A stretch of 64,000 bases of DNA from Anaerolineales bacterium (GCA_020634155.1 JACKCI010000001.1:1-64000); one strand, 5' to 3'. Positions 49,154 through 58,205 are shown, counted from the first letter of the stretch. Made by a program: numbers and translations. Notes: generated by a model from the letters alone, not told the origin.

Positions 49154-50614
49154 ATGAAAAGAGCATTTGTTATTCTAACCCTTGTTTTGTTACTTGGCGT
49201 ATTGCAGATTGGGGTTCAAGCCCAAGGGGGTGAGACTCTTGTTCTCAATGAAGCCAAGCTGGGGACGGTCACCGCTGGTGGTACGGTTCCGAGCTATGTC
49301 TTCAACGCCACAGCAGGCCAACAAGTGGAAATTGAGGTTATTACCCTCACCAATGGTCTCAATCTATCATTTACGGTCTTTAACCCGACAGGAGCCTTGA
49401 TAGTAGCGGTGGGCAATCCATCAGGGCAAAGCACTATCACAGGCACGGTGACTTTTACTGAGAATGCCGCTTATTCTATCCAATTGAGTGCCAGCGGCGC
49501 ACCGGAAGGCCAATTCCTCATCACCGTTAAAAGTGCTGGATTATCAGGAGAGCCGCCCGTTTTCCTTGGCGAGAATCAATCCTTTGATGACAGTGTGAAT
49601 GTCGGTGGGGAATTGCGCTATAGCTTTGCCAGTAACCCCGTGACGCCGCTCCTTATCAGCATCGTCAGTAATGACCCACAACGCGGGCCAGCTATCAGCT
49701 TGACTACCGATACGGGTAAAATTTTGGCGGCAATTAGTGGTGAGATACCAAGTTTTGCTTTGCAAATTCCCCCGAACACTGGCTCGAACTATCTGTTATC
49801 AGTCAGCAACGACCATCCCACCGGACAAACCATCAACTATACCATCGCACTGGCACCTCCTTCACTGGATGGTGAATTGCCCACAGGTGGGCCGTCTGGT
49901 CCAGTTGCGACTGAGGAACCGGATGATGATGGCTTGATTGACTTGCCGACGACTGGCCCATGTGTGTTGGCAACCCAAGGTCAAATCGTCAATGTCCGCC
50001 AAGGGCCATCCACCAATTACGATCAAGTAGGATCCATTGGCGCATTCACCATCTACAATGTGACAGGGCGCAACGAGGATGGGTCATGGTACCAAATCAA
50101 TGCCCAACCAGAGATTGGCTGGGTAGCCGTTGCGGTAACTCGCCAAGGCGGGAATTGCGATAGTTTAGCTTTGGCGACGTATCCCCCCCTGCGAAAATCG
50201 GCGATTAATGGCACCGTCTGGCATGACCTCTGTGCGACACCCCTTAGCCCTATCGATCCACCACCTACGGGCTGTGTAGATGACGGTGAAGGAAGTTATC
50301 GCGCTAATGGGAGCTATGAGGGAGGCGAACCCGGTATCAGTGGGATTGTGGTATCCCTTGGCGAAGGGGCTTGTCCATCAACTGGGCTTGCCACCGCAAC
50401 CACCAGCGGGGGCTATTTCAGCTTTGAGCAACTTACATCGGGTACCTATTGTGTGAGTGTCGATGCGCTATCTAGCACAAACTCAGGTTATCTGATTCCG
50501 GGTGGGTGGACGAGTCCATTAACCGGAAGCGCCACCGCCAGCGTGACGGTCAACCTTGGCGATGTTGATACCCGTACCGTGAACTTCGGTTGGGATTTCC
50601 AGTTTCTCCCATAA
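49154..50614 (+). CDS. secreted protein with pre-peptidase-like, SH3b and SdrD/Cna-B-like domains
   Basis: This 486-residue protein has a signal peptide (MKRAFVILTLVLLLGVLQIGVQAQ). Two beta-rich repeats resembling pre-peptidase C-terminal domains cover about 30-240 (PSYVFNATAGQQVEIEV, AAYSIQLSASGAPEGQFLITV). An SH3b domain follows at about 268-325 (QIVNVRQGPSTNYDQVGSIG) and a Cna-B/SdrD-like domain at about 345-486 (GEPGISGIVVSLGEGACP, SGGYFSFEQLTSGTYCVSVD). Such proteins sit on or outside the cell surface. RBS GGAG precedes ATG 49154. Function is unknown beyond probable wall or surface binding. Confidence 0.85.
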   Translation: MKRAFVILTLVLLLGVLQIGVQAQGGETLVLNEAKLGTVTAGGTVPSYVFNATAGQQVEIEVITLTNGLNLSFTVFNPTGALIVAVGNPSGQSTITGTVTFTENAAYSIQLSASGAPEGQFLITVKSAGLSGEPPVFLGENQSFDDSVNVGGELRYSFASNPVTPLLISIVSNDPQRGPAISLTTDTGKILAAISGEIPSFALQIPPNTGSNYLLSVSNDHPTGQTINYTIALAPPSLDGELPTGGPSGPVATEEPDDDGLIDLPTTGPCVLATQGQIVNVRQGPSTNYDQVGSIGAFTIYNVTGRNEDGSWYQINAQPEIGWVAVAVTRQGGNCDSLALATYPPLRKSAINGTVWHDLCATPLSPIDPPPTGCVDDGEGSYRANGSYEGGEPGISGIVVSLGEGACPSTGLATATTSGGYFSFEQLTSGTYCVSVDALSSTNSGYLIPGGWTSPLTGSATASVTVNLGDVDTRTVNFGWDFQFLP

Positions 50615-50664
50615 TTAAGACATGTAGGGCGGCTGTTTGTATGAGTCTCACAATAGCCGCCCCG

Positions 50665-50694
50665 TTGCCTTATCCCCAACGCCTATGCTATAAT
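50665..50694 (+). promoter_or_regulatory. predicted promoter of the CNNM/CorC-type gene
   Basis: TTGCCT (50665-50670) and TATAAT (50689-50694) are 18 bases apart, leaving a leader of about 120 bases before the start codon at 50824. The remaining part of the 50615-50823 gap shows no gene. Confidence 0.45.
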
Positions 50695-50823
50695 GCTTCC
50701 AATCAAAGCCGAATTGATGAGCTTGATGTTAAGCGACGAATCCTCTTTAGACCCTCCATTATCTTATCGCAGTTGGGCATTATCCCAATGCGCTATTGTC
50801 CGCTACGTTCTAAGGAATAGACT

Positions 50824-52215
50824 GTGACCGCGAGTACGGCAACCGGTATTTTGGTTGTACTTCTGTTAGTGATTCTTAAGATGCTATCTACCGCTGGCTT
50901 CAGCACCCTCATTAATGTCCGCAAAAGCTGGTTGCGTGAGCGTGCCGAGGAAAAGCACCAAGGGGCCGCCCGTGCCCTGAGACTAGGGGAAGACGCTACC
51001 CATTTGCTGGCAACCCAGCAATTTTTGTCTGTGTTGTTCAACTTGGTTGTAATGGCACTTATTGCTGTTCAGTTAGAACCCAATTTAGAAAAAGGGCTGG
51101 TAAATGCTAACTTGAGCCAAGCCCTATCTCAAGCACTGGCTTATATGGTGCTGTTGCCTATTTGTGCAATTGTCTTGATGATTGCTGACCGAGTTGCCAC
51201 CTCTTTAGTGATTGGGCGGGCTGAGTCATATGCGTTGGCCGCAGGACTGTTCTTAGGCTGGATTATCCATCTGCTTTCGCCTGTGATTGTGACCATTCTC
51301 AGGCTTTCAAGCCGTCTAGCCGCTATAATGGGTGGCTCACCTGAAACCCATTTTGTGACGGCAGAAGAAATCAAAACGCTCGTTGACGCCAGTTCTGAGG
51401 ATGGCGGTCTCGAAGACGAAGAGAAAGAGATGATTTACTCGGTCATTCGCTTCGGAGAGACACTTGCACGAGAAGTGATGGTACCGCGTATTGACATGGT
51501 GTCCTTGGATGTTGAAGAGGCTACCCTCGAAGAAGCCCTTGAATTGATTATCAAGGCGGGACATTCGCGTATACCTGTTTATCGGGGCACGATAGACAAT
51601 ATAGAGGGTGTACTGTATGCCAAGGATTTACTCAAGGTTTGGCAAAGTGGGCAGCGCCTAGAGTCGATCCAATCTCTCTTGCGTGCGCCTTATTTTGTGC
51701 CAGAATCCAAGAATGCCAGCGAGTTGTTGGTTGAACTCCAGAAGCAAAAAGTTCATCTGGTTATTGTTGTTGATGAATACGGTGGCACGGCTGGCTTGCT
51801 AACAATTGAAGACCTTGTAGAAGAGATTGTCGGTGAGATTCAAGATGAATACGACATTCACGAAGAGGCTCAATTTGAAAAGATTAGTGAGATTGAGTAT
51901 ATCTTCAATTCACGTTTTGACCTTGATAACCTCAACCACCTCTTGGATGTTACTATCCCCACTGATGAGAGCGACACCCTCGGTGGCTATATCTTCACCC
52001 ATTTAGGACGGGTGCCATTGGTGGGAGATACCTTTGTCGATCATAGTCTTGAGTTTGAGGTGCTATCGGTGACAGGCCGTCGTATTCGCAAAGTACGGGT
52101 CAAGAGCCTAGAACCAAGCGAAGAGCAGGAAAAAGAATCCGAAGCCGCGTCACCAGAACACAACAGTGGCAAAGAACTTTTCCGCTCTTCTTTACCCGAT
52201 ACCCCATCAGTATAA
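50824..52215 (+). CDS. CNNM/CorC-type membrane protein with CBS pair (hemolysin-C-like)
   Basis: This 463-residue protein starts at GTG 50824. The N-terminal DUF21 domain has about four TM helices (about 8-160). It continues with the CBS pair (about 200-330; MVPRIDMVSLDVEEATLEEALELI, VVDEYGGTAGLLTIEDLVEEIVGEIQDEYD) and a CorC_HlyC transporter-associated domain (about 345-435; FNSRFDLDNLNHLLDV). Members are linked to magnesium or cobalt efflux or homeostasis. The C-terminus is charged. It is followed after 9 bases by cdd. Confidence 0.92.
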   Translation: MTASTATGILVVLLLVILKMLSTAGFSTLINVRKSWLRERAEEKHQGAARALRLGEDATHLLATQQFLSVLFNLVVMALIAVQLEPNLEKGLVNANLSQALSQALAYMVLLPICAIVLMIADRVATSLVIGRAESYALAAGLFLGWIIHLLSPVIVTILRLSSRLAAIMGGSPETHFVTAEEIKTLVDASSEDGGLEDEEKEMIYSVIRFGETLAREVMVPRIDMVSLDVEEATLEEALELIIKAGHSRIPVYRGTIDNIEGVLYAKDLLKVWQSGQRLESIQSLLRAPYFVPESKNASELLVELQKQKVHLVIVVDEYGGTAGLLTIEDLVEEIVGEIQDEYDIHEEAQFEKISEIEYIFNSRFDLDNLNHLLDVTIPTDESDTLGGYIFTHLGRVPLVGDTFVDHSLEFEVLSVTGRRIRKVRVKSLEPSEEQEKESEAASPEHNSGKELFRSSLPDTPSV

Positions 52216-52224
52216 GGATAAGCC

Positions 52225-52638
52225 ATGTCGCCGATTTCTGATGCTCTCCGCACCCAGTTAGTTGAACAAGCGATTGCTGCTCGTTTGCAAGCCTATGCAC
52301 CCTATAGCCGCTATTTGGTGGGGGCAGCCCTGCTTGCGGAGGGTGGGCAAGTGTTTACGGGTTGTAATGTAGAAAACGCCGCGTCTCCCGCAGGCATTTG
52401 TGCCGAGCGCACCGCCGTTGTGAAGGCCGTCAGTGAAGGAGTGCATACCTTTCAGGCCATTGCAGTCGTGACAGGCGACGGCGGAACACCCTGCGGGATT
52501 TGCCGCCAAACCCTCAATGAATTTTCGCCAGATATATGGGTGATTATTGCCCGTGCTGATGGCGAAATCCTCTATGAACTTCCACTGACGGACTTGCTGC
52601 CGAGGAGCTTTGGCCCCGCCAACCTACGCGATGTCTGA
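52225..52638 (+). CDS. cdd: cytidine deaminase
   Basis: This 137-residue tetrameric-type enzyme deaminates cytidine and deoxycytidine in pyrimidine salvage. Zinc ligands and the catalytic Glu lie in CNVENAASPAGICAERTA and PCGICRQTLNEF. The N-terminal AYAPYSRYLVGAALL is typical. It lies between the CNNM-type gene and recO, and overlaps the recO start by 8 bases. Confidence 0.96.
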   Translation: MSPISDALRTQLVEQAIAARLQAYAPYSRYLVGAALLAEGGQVFTGCNVENAASPAGICAERTAVVKAVSEGVHTFQAIAVVTGDGGTPCGICRQTLNEFSPDIWVIIARADGEILYELPLTDLLPRSFGPANLRDV

Positions 52639-53410
52639 TCGAAGCCGTGTTCTCAAAACTGAGGCGGTGATTTTGCGGCGCGTCGATTATGGGGAAGCCG
52701 ACCTCATTTTGACGCTTTTCACGCCGCGCTATGGCAAACTGTCAGCGATTGCCAAGGGCGCACGCAAACCCCTCGCTAAGGCCAGCGGACACCTTGAACT
52801 CTTTACTGTGGTTGATTTGGTGTTGGCTCAAGGCCGTGAACTTTATATTGTCAGCCAAGCCGAGCAACAGCAGATGTTCCTTGTACTGGAATCTAACCTG
52901 CAACTGATTGGCTATGCCAGCCACTTTGTTGAACTGATTGACCGTTTTGCGGTGGATGAGCAAGAAAACCAACAAGCCTATCGCTTATTGGTAGCTGGAT
53001 TGGGCTGGCTATGTGAGACAGATATAGATTTACGCCTTGTGGCCCGCTATTACGAGCTTAAATTGTTAGAGGCGATGGGTTATGCTCCATCGCTTTTTGT
53101 ATGTGCCATTAGCGGTGAAACGCTCGATGCCCGCGACCACTACTATAGTATCCATGATGGTGGGGTTGTGGCAGCCAGTTATGGGGCCGAGGATAGCCAC
53201 ATGATTCCGCTGCCGTTGGATGTATTTAAGATACTACGCCATTTCAGCCGCAATGATTGGGAGCATGTGCGGGTGTTGAAGGTGCGCCCCCAGCAGCACC
53301 ATGTTTTGGAGCGGGCTTTGCATGGTACCCTGACCTATTTGTTAGAGCAGCGTCTGCAAAGTATTGCTTTTCTGCGGCGGGTCACGAACCTACATAATGA
53401 CGCAGAATAG
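52631..53410 (+). CDS. recO: DNA repair protein RecO
   Basis: This 259-residue protein acts in the RecFOR pathway, helping load RecA on SSB-coated DNA. The N-terminal OB fold reads KTEAVILRRVDYGEADLILTLFTPRYGKLSAIAKGARKP, followed by the RecO helical domain. The C-terminal region has C-x-I-S but not a full four-Cys zinc finger. ATG 52631 (MSDRSRVLKTEA) was chosen over the in-frame TTG 52610. The end overlaps the convergent fructosamine kinase-like gene by 29 bases. Confidence 0.93.
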   Translation: MSDRSRVLKTEAVILRRVDYGEADLILTLFTPRYGKLSAIAKGARKPLAKASGHLELFTVVDLVLAQGRELYIVSQAEQQQMFLVLESNLQLIGYASHFVELIDRFAVDEQENQQAYRLLVAGLGWLCETDIDLRLVARYYELKLLEAMGYAPSLFVCAISGETLDARDHYYSIHDGGVVAASYGAEDSHMIPLPLDVFKILRHFSRNDWEHVRVLKVRPQQHHVLERALHGTLTYLLEQRLQSIAFLRRVTNLHNDAE

Positions 53411-54254
53411 CATCGACCCGACTGCCATAGCCCCCACCAAACAAATTCATATGAACCATCAAGGGATAGAGTTGATAGAGCAGACGGCGCTCGGCATAGC
53501 CTTGAGGAAGCGGGTAGGCTTCATTATAAGCAGCATAAAAGTGGGAACTGAAGCCGCCAAAAAGTTCTGTAAAGGCCATTTCAACCTCACGGTGTCCGTA
53601 ATATACAGCGGGGTCAATGATAGCAGGCTGCCCATTGGTTAGAGTCATCACATTACCACACCACAAATCCCCATGCAGCAAGGATGCGGGCGGGTTGTCA
53701 TTCGGCAGCAAACGAGGCAACTGAGCCAGCAACTTGTTAAGCAGATTTTCGCGGTGGGATGGCAATTCACCATTGCGGCGGGCTATTGCCATTTGGGGCA
53801 TTATGCGCTGATGGGCATAGAAATCAGCCCATAATGCGCTTGGCTGGTTGGTCTGCGGCAGCGAGCCAATATAGTTAGAGTGGTCAAGGCCATGATGATC
53901 AGCCGTGTGTTGGTGTAACACCGCTAATCCGTGCCCTAACTCCTCGTCGGTGTGGTTCTGTGTGTGTCCCGGCTCTAACCATTCGAGAATAAGATAGGCT
54001 GGGATCGGGCCATCTGGTTCTTGAATATAGATGACCTGCGGAACCCGTAACGCCTTGGCTTGGGCCAACACTGCCAAGCCTTTAGCCTCAGCGCTAAACA
54101 TGCCTTGTGGTGAGCGTGGGTGCCATTTGATAAACAGAGGGCCATCAGCTGTGACTAACCGATCTGCTTGGCTGATGTCACCACCGCTGCATGGTTGCAC
54201 CGATTGGATATTAAACTGGGCGCGGACGGCTTTTTCGAGCGCGGGTGGTAACAT
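53382..54254 (-). CDS. fructosamine kinase family protein
   Basis: This 290-residue protein of the fructosamine/ketosamine-3-kinase family repairs glycated amines by phosphorylation. Typical features are ISQADRLVTADGPLFIKWHP, LILEWLEPG, LGHGLAVLHQHTADHHGLDHSNYIGSL (split by the family pattern), LLHGDLWCGNVMTL with the catalytic Asp, and the metal-binding region DPAVYYGHREVEMAFTELFGGF. It directly follows the tyrosine phosphatase gene, sharing one base (54254). Confidence 0.92.
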   Translation of the reverse strand: MLPPALEKAVRAQFNIQSVQPCSGGDISQADRLVTADGPLFIKWHPRSPQGMFSAEAKGLAVLAQAKALRVPQVIYIQEPDGPIPAYLILEWLEPGHTQNHTDEELGHGLAVLHQHTADHHGLDHSNYIGSLPQTNQPSALWADFYAHQRIMPQMAIARRNGELPSHRENLLNKLLAQLPRLLPNDNPPASLLHGDLWCGNVMTLTNGQPAIIDPAVYYGHREVEMAFTELFGGFSSHFYAAYNEAYPLPQGYAERRLLYQLYPLMVHMNLFGGGYGSRVDAILRHYVGS

Positions 54255-54721
54255 TAGAGACTATGGGTTTGACGGAGGACAACCAAGAAATTTCGACAGG
54301 CATCCTCAACCAAATCATAGACTTTATCAAATTCGCCTGTATAGTACGGGTCAGGAACATCACGGATTGAGGTACGTTGGGCATAATCCAGTAGAAGGGT
54401 AATTCTTGCGTTGGTGTCAGTTGGCATCATATTGCGAATCGAGCGAAGATTACTGGTGTCCATTGCCAAAATGTAATCGTACTCATGGAAGTCTACCATG
54501 TTTAACTGACGGGAACGCCCATCATAATCAATGTTATGTTTTTTGAGGGTGCGGAGGGTGCCGCTATGGGCCGTTTCGCCAACATGATAACCAGAAGTAC
54601 CTGCTGAGTCGATTTGAATGTGGTCGGATAAGCCTGCTTCGGCAACTAGTTGACGGAAGACGCCCTCTGCCATCGGAGAACGACAGATATTACCCAGACA
54701 AACAAAGAGAACGTTGACCAT
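54254..54721 (-). CDS. low-molecular-weight protein-tyrosine phosphatase
   Basis: This 155-residue enzyme has the P-loop signature C8-x5-R14-S (VCLGNICRSPMAEG) and the general-acid Asp in VPDPYYTGEFDKVYDLVEDAC. It dephosphorylates tyrosine residues, possibly also arsenate-related or exopolysaccharide targets, which cannot be judged here. A shared base with the fructosamine-kinase-like gene shows co-transcription. Confidence 0.95.
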   Translation of the reverse strand: MVNVLFVCLGNICRSPMAEGVFRQLVAEAGLSDHIQIDSAGTSGYHVGETAHSGTLRTLKKHNIDYDGRSRQLNMVDFHEYDYILAMDTSNLRSIRNMMPTDTNARITLLLDYAQRTSIRDVPDPYYTGEFDKVYDLVEDACRNFLVVLRQTHSL

Positions 54722-54741
54722 AGTCTTCCTCAGACAGCATA

Positions 54742-54776
54742 AAACGCACGAGACTTCGATGGAGAGACGTGCGTTT
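54742..54776 (-). terminator. hairpin downstream of the 81-residue protein gene
   Basis: A perfect 9-bp stem AAACGCACG (54742-54750) / CGTGCGTTT (54768-54776) with a 17-base loop, followed on the minus strand by TT and A/T-rich bases. It is a likely terminator between the minus-strand gene at 54796-55041 and the phosphatase. Confidence 0.6.
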
Positions 54777-54795
54777 CGTGATAAAAACGAGTTAC

Positions 54796-55041
54796 TTAGG
54801 CTTCGGCACGCGGTGTACTAAACCACTTCAAGAGCTTTTGAACAACGGTACGCTTGGAGGCCTGCGCCTTATCAAATTCCTTACGGAGTTGCAGGGTTAG
54901 TTGTTCAAGCTCAGAAGCCGTCATCCGTGCGCCGTTGACTAAGACCCAACCTTCACCGAGATAGCGTACCTCGCGGGGTGGGCGTTGGTAGAGTTTGTTG
55001 TAGACCACTGAATAATCGGATAACAACTCTTGGATCTGCAT
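54796..55041 (-). CDS. small soluble protein, unknown
   Basis: This 81-residue protein begins MQIQELLSDYSVVYNKLYQRPPREV, with a beta hairpin-like WVLVNGARMT and a charged C-terminal helix rich in Lys, Arg and Gln. ATG 55041 is preferred because GGAGGTGT lies 4 bases upstream; a longer frame begins at 55101 without a ribosome site. No family is recognised. It lies downstream of the CDP-alcohol phosphatidyltransferase gene on the same strand. Confidence 0.75.
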   Translation of the reverse strand: MQIQELLSDYSVVYNKLYQRPPREVRYLGEGWVLVNGARMTASELEQLTLQLRKEFDKAQASKRTVVQKLLKWFSTPRAEA

Positions 55042-55097
55042 GACACACCTCCGTGCGTTCAGATATAGTTTAGCATAATTGAGGCCACTGTAAAATC

Positions 55098-55691
55098 TCA
55101 AGATTTAGTCAAACTATTTACAAACCAAATGCGCTGGAGGGCGGTGAAGTGGTTGCCAATGGCGAAAACCCACAAGCCAAGCGTAGTCCAGCCTGTTACT
55201 AGCAAGGCCAATAACACCAGTGTGCGCTCCATTCGTGAGAATAATCCAACTTTACACTCAAGGTCGAGGCCCTCGGCGCGGGCACGGGTATAGCTAATCA
55301 AGAAGGCCCCAATGAGGCTTATCAATGCTAAGATGGTAATCAAATCCGATCTGGTGCGGTAACCGTAGAGGACAAATGCGCCAAACATCATGCCATCAGC
55401 GTAGCGATCAAGGGTCGAGTCCCAAAATGCGCCAAAGGGACGTGGGAAGTCATCACGCAGGCGGGCAACAGCCCCATCAAGGGCGTCTAAGGGTAGGCCA
55501 ATCAGGACCATTAAGGCCGCCCACCAGAAATGCCCATAAACAATCAACGCGGCCCCTACCCCTGCTAGTAGGGTACCAATCAAGGTAATGGTATCAGGGT
55601 GTACACCCCAATGATGCACACGTGCCGCCACTGGAGCCAACAGGCCCTTGGTTAAACGTCGTGCGCGGTCAGTAAGGGTTGGTTGTGCCAT
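55098..55691 (-). CDS. CDP-alcohol phosphatidyltransferase (PgsA-like)
   Basis: This 197-residue integral membrane enzyme has the family signature D-G-x2-A-R-x8-G-x3-D-x3-D spread over LDGAVARLRDDFPRP and GAFWDSTLDRYAD. It swaps CMP of a CDP-alcohol for another alcohol such as glycerol-3-phosphate or inositol phosphate to build phospholipids. About five TM segments are visible. The exact acceptor cannot be assigned. It is divergent from the tRNA-Pro gene. Confidence 0.9.
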   Translation of the reverse strand: MAQPTLTDRARRLTKGLLAPVAARVHHWGVHPDTITLIGTLLAGVGAALIVYGHFWWAALMVLIGLPLDALDGAVARLRDDFPRPFGAFWDSTLDRYADGMMFGAFVLYGYRTRSDLITILALISLIGAFLISYTRARAEGLDLECKVGLFSRMERTLVLLALLVTGWTTLGLWVFAIGNHFTALQRIWFVNSLTKS

Positions 55692-55699
55692 AGTGCCTC

Positions 55700-55728
55700 T
55701 TGTCAGTTAGTTTGAACTTTGCTACACT
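55700..55728 (+). promoter_or_regulatory. predicted promoter of tRNA-Pro
   Basis: TTGTCA (55700-55705) and TACACT (55723-55728) with a 17-base spacer lie 14 bases before the tRNA 5' end. Position and spacing are ideal for a tRNA gene. Confidence 0.65.
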
Positions 55729-55742
55729 ACTTTTCACCTCAT

Positions 55743-55817
55743 CGGGGCGTGGCGCAGTCCGGCTAGCGCGCACCGTTCGGGTCGGTGAGGTCCGCGGTTC
55801 GAATCCGCGCGCCCCGA
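55743..55817 (+). tRNA. tRNA-Pro, anticodon CGG
   Basis: The cloverleaf can be drawn in full: acceptor stem CGGGGCG/CGCCCCG, D-stem GCGC/GCGC, anticodon stem CACCG/CGGTG with loop TTCGGGT (anticodon CGG), variable AGGTC, T-stem CGCGG/CCGCG with loop TTCGAAT, discriminator A55817. The CCA tail is not encoded. It is a stand-alone gene with its own promoter and terminator. Confidence 0.95.
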
Positions 55818-55820
55818 CAA

Positions 55821-55856
55821 GTGACTTGAGCGAAAGGCTCAGGTCGCTTTTGTTTT
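55821..55856 (+). terminator. terminator of tRNA-Pro
   Basis: An 11-bp stem with two G-U pairs, GTGACTTGAGC (55821-55831) against GCTCAGGTCGC (55837-55847), GAAAG-type loop, followed by TTTTGTTTT. It lies a few bases after the tRNA end and overlaps the mazG stop region. Confidence 0.8.
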
Positions 55857-57285
55857 ATAGGCCTTGTTGCTTGGCCTCATCCCACAGTCTATCCATGTCT
55901 GCTAAAGACATTTCCGGCAAGGGGCGGTTGGCCTGCTGCTCGATATACGCAAAGCGGCGCTTAAAACGCATATTGGTCTCACGCAGGGCGCTCTCTGGGT
56001 CAATCTTCAGCCAGCGTGCCCAATTCACCACCGCAAACAGCAAATCGCCAAGTTCTTTCGCTATTTCCTGAGCGTCAGGAGCGTGGTGAATTTCGTTGAT
56101 TTCCTCGGTGACCTTGGCGATGACAGGTGCAATATCATCCCAATCGAAGCCGACCATTGCAGCCCGTTCTTGGATGCGAAAGGCTTGAACGAGGGCAGGT
56201 AAACTGGCAGGCACACCGTCTAAGTGCGACTCACGTTTTTTCTGTTTATGCTCTTTTTGCTTCAACATTTCCCAGTTGCGCTCAACTTGGGATGCACTAT
56301 CAACCTCTATATCGCCCCAGATATGGGGATGCCGCCGAATCATCTTTTGCACAATATGTTGGAACACATCTTGATAGGCGAATTCGCCTTCATCGATAGC
56401 AATCTGAATTTGGAAAACCAGATGCAAAAAGACATCGCCTAGTTCCTCGACCAAGGACTCATTGTCCTCAGCATCAAGAGCTTCTAAAACCTCATAGACC
56501 TCTTCTAAGAAGTGCGGGCGCAGGCTTTGGTGTGTCTGAGCTTGATCCCAAGGGCAGCCATCTGGTGCGCGTAAATGTGCCAACACTTCCTGCAAGGCTT
56601 CAAAGCTGGAGCCGCTTTGCATCGCTGGGATATAAAGTGAGGTTAGGTGAGCAATGGCGGTACTACGGTCAATTTCATAGAGGGGGATTCGCTCAATGAC
56701 AGCCCCATGGGTGCCAGCCCCATGCACCAACACCACTGGATACTCGTCAGGATAGAGATTCATCAGCGTTAGCTTCAAATCCGAGGCCACTGTCCGGCTA
56801 TAAACTTGCGCTATCAAACTTGGCAGGTCGGGGTTAAGTGGTGGATGGTACATCTGGATGATGTCGAGCGCATCATGAATCTGCAAGCCTTCCATGCCAT
56901 CAATTTGCAGGGCCGCCAAAGTCGGTTCGATGAAGCTGAGGCCATCGACAATCCGCACCGGAGTGCTATCTGCGCCTGCTACTATCAAGCGGGTGGTTTG
57001 TTCGCCTATCATAGGATGTCCGGGGACTGCATATATCACACCTTCAGGTCGTTTCCCCAGAGCGATAATTCGCTCGGCAATGGTTTGATACAATGACTCG
57101 AAATCACTTGCTGTATTATATAAGTCGTCAAAACTGGCATAGATGGGGCCTTTGGGCAGTTGTTCGACGAGTGGATGACGTTGGGTTCGCAGATAGACCT
57201 CAGTAGCGTTCTGGAGCAGGCCCCACGCTTCGAGGGTAAGTTGCTCCACACGCCCCGGCCCTAATCCAACGATGGTGATGCTCAT
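55855..57285 (-). CDS. mazG: MazG nucleotide pyrophosphohydrolase fused to a tetrapyrrole methylase-like domain
   Basis: This 476-residue two-domain protein is of the YabN type. The N-terminal tetrapyrrole methylase-like domain (about 1-215; ITIVGLGPGRVEQLTLEAW, VIYAVPGHPMIGEQTTRLI) is followed by two MazG domains. They carry the E-E-x-x-E metal motifs in PHFLEEVYEVLEALDAEDNESLVEELGDVFLHL and EIAKELGDLLFAVVNWAR (each read in parts). It hydrolyses non-canonical NTPs. AAGGAGC precedes ATG 57285. It lies after the ribosomal operon terminator and is a separate unit. Confidence 0.93.
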   Translation of the reverse strand: MSITIVGLGPGRVEQLTLEAWGLLQNATEVYLRTQRHPLVEQLPKGPIYASFDDLYNTASDFESLYQTIAERIIALGKRPEGVIYAVPGHPMIGEQTTRLIVAGADSTPVRIVDGLSFIEPTLAALQIDGMEGLQIHDALDIIQMYHPPLNPDLPSLIAQVYSRTVASDLKLTLMNLYPDEYPVVLVHGAGTHGAVIERIPLYEIDRSTAIAHLTSLYIPAMQSGSSFEALQEVLAHLRAPDGCPWDQAQTHQSLRPHFLEEVYEVLEALDAEDNESLVEELGDVFLHLVFQIQIAIDEGEFAYQDVFQHIVQKMIRRHPHIWGDIEVDSASQVERNWEMLKQKEHKQKKRESHLDGVPASLPALVQAFRIQERAAMVGFDWDDIAPVIAKVTEEINEIHHAPDAQEIAKELGDLLFAVVNWARWLKIDPESALRETNMRFKRRFAYIEQQANRPLPEMSLADMDRLWDEAKQQGL

Positions 57286-57306
57286 GATGTTTGCTCCTTA
57301 AAATGC

Positions 57307-57333
57307 AAAAAAAGCAAAGCACTGCTGCTTTGC
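57307..57333 (-). terminator. terminator of the ribosomal protein operon
   Basis: Read on the minus strand, an 8-bp stem GCAAAGCA/TGCTTTGC (57314-57321 with 57326-57333) is followed by seven T residues (plus-strand A at 57307-57313). It lies 30 bases after rpsI and closes the long secY-rpsI unit. Confidence 0.9.
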
Positions 57334-57362
57334 CTTTCTTTTACGCGATGATAGACCAAGGT

Positions 57363-57758
57363 CTAGCGCTTGGTATAGGTCGGGGCCTTACGCGCACGCT
57401 TGAGACCGGGCTTCTTGCGTTCCTTGACACGTGGGTCACGGGTTAGAAAACCCCCACGACGCAATGCCGAGCGCAGATTCTCGTCCCATTCGAGCAAGGC
57501 ACGTGCTACACCGAGTTGGATGGCTTCAGTTTGCCCTGTGACACCACCACCATTAACCTTAATGGTCACGTTGAACTTCGCAACGGTACCCGTGGTTTCG
57601 AGGGGAGCCAGTGCCAACTGCAAATCACCGAAGCGGTTGAGGTACTCAGCAGCAGGCTTGTCGTTGATAATCACGCTACCATCCCCACCGGGGTGCAGCC
57701 GTACACGTGCTGAGGATGCTTTGCGGCGACCAATGCCTTCATAATATCGATCAGTCAT
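57363..57758 (-). CDS. rpsI: 30S ribosomal protein S9
   Basis: This 131-residue S9 begins YYEGIGRRKASSARVRLHPGGDG and ends with the basic tail PTYTKR, preceded by DPRVKERKKPGLKRARKA. The Lys-Arg C-terminus reaches the P site tRNA. It follows rplM by 12 bases and is the last gene of the operon. Confidence 0.98.
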   Translation of the reverse strand: MTDRYYEGIGRRKASSARVRLHPGGDGSVIINDKPAAEYLNRFGDLQLALAPLETTGTVAKFNVTIKVNGGGVTGQTEAIQLGVARALLEWDENLRSALRRGGFLTRDPRVKERKKPGLKRARKAPTYTKR

Positions 57759-57770
57759 GTGTCTCTATCC

Positions 57771-58205
57771 TTAAAATTCCAAAACTTTTGGTTTTTGGGC
57801 TTCATGCGGATGCTGGTCGCCCGCATAGACCTTGAGTTTCTTAATCATTTGACGCCCCAAGCGGTTCTTGGGAAGCATCCCGCGCACAGCGATCTCCAAC
57901 ACACGTTCAGGGTGGCGTTTAAGCATTTCACGCAAGGTCATGCTCTTGATACCACCGGGATAACCCGTGTGCCGATAGTAGACTTTTTGATCCATCCGAC
58001 GCCCCGTGACATGAATCTTGTCGGCGTTGATGATGACCACATAATCACCCATGTCGGCATGGGGGGCAAAGGTTGCTTTGTGTTTGCCCCGTAAGACCAT
58101 AGCGACACGGCTGGCAAGACGCCCAAGGGTTTGCCCCTGTGCATCGACCACCCACCAGTCACGCTGCATGTCCTCTGGGGTTGGTGCAAATGTCTTAAAC
58201 TTCAT
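57771..58205 (-). CDS. rplM: 50S ribosomal protein L13
   Basis: This 144-residue L13 has the family segments WWVVDAQGQTLGRLASRVA, GDYVVIINADKIHVTGRRMDQKVYYRHTGYPGG and MLPKNRLGRQMIKKLKVYAG. The start overlaps the truA stop by 11 bases. The rplM-rpsI pair is the standard order. Confidence 0.98.
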   Translation of the reverse strand: MKFKTFAPTPEDMQRDWWVVDAQGQTLGRLASRVAMVLRGKHKATFAPHADMGDYVVIINADKIHVTGRRMDQKVYYRHTGYPGGIKSMTLREMLKRHPERVLEIAVRGMLPKNRLGRQMIKKLKVYAGDQHPHEAQKPKVLEF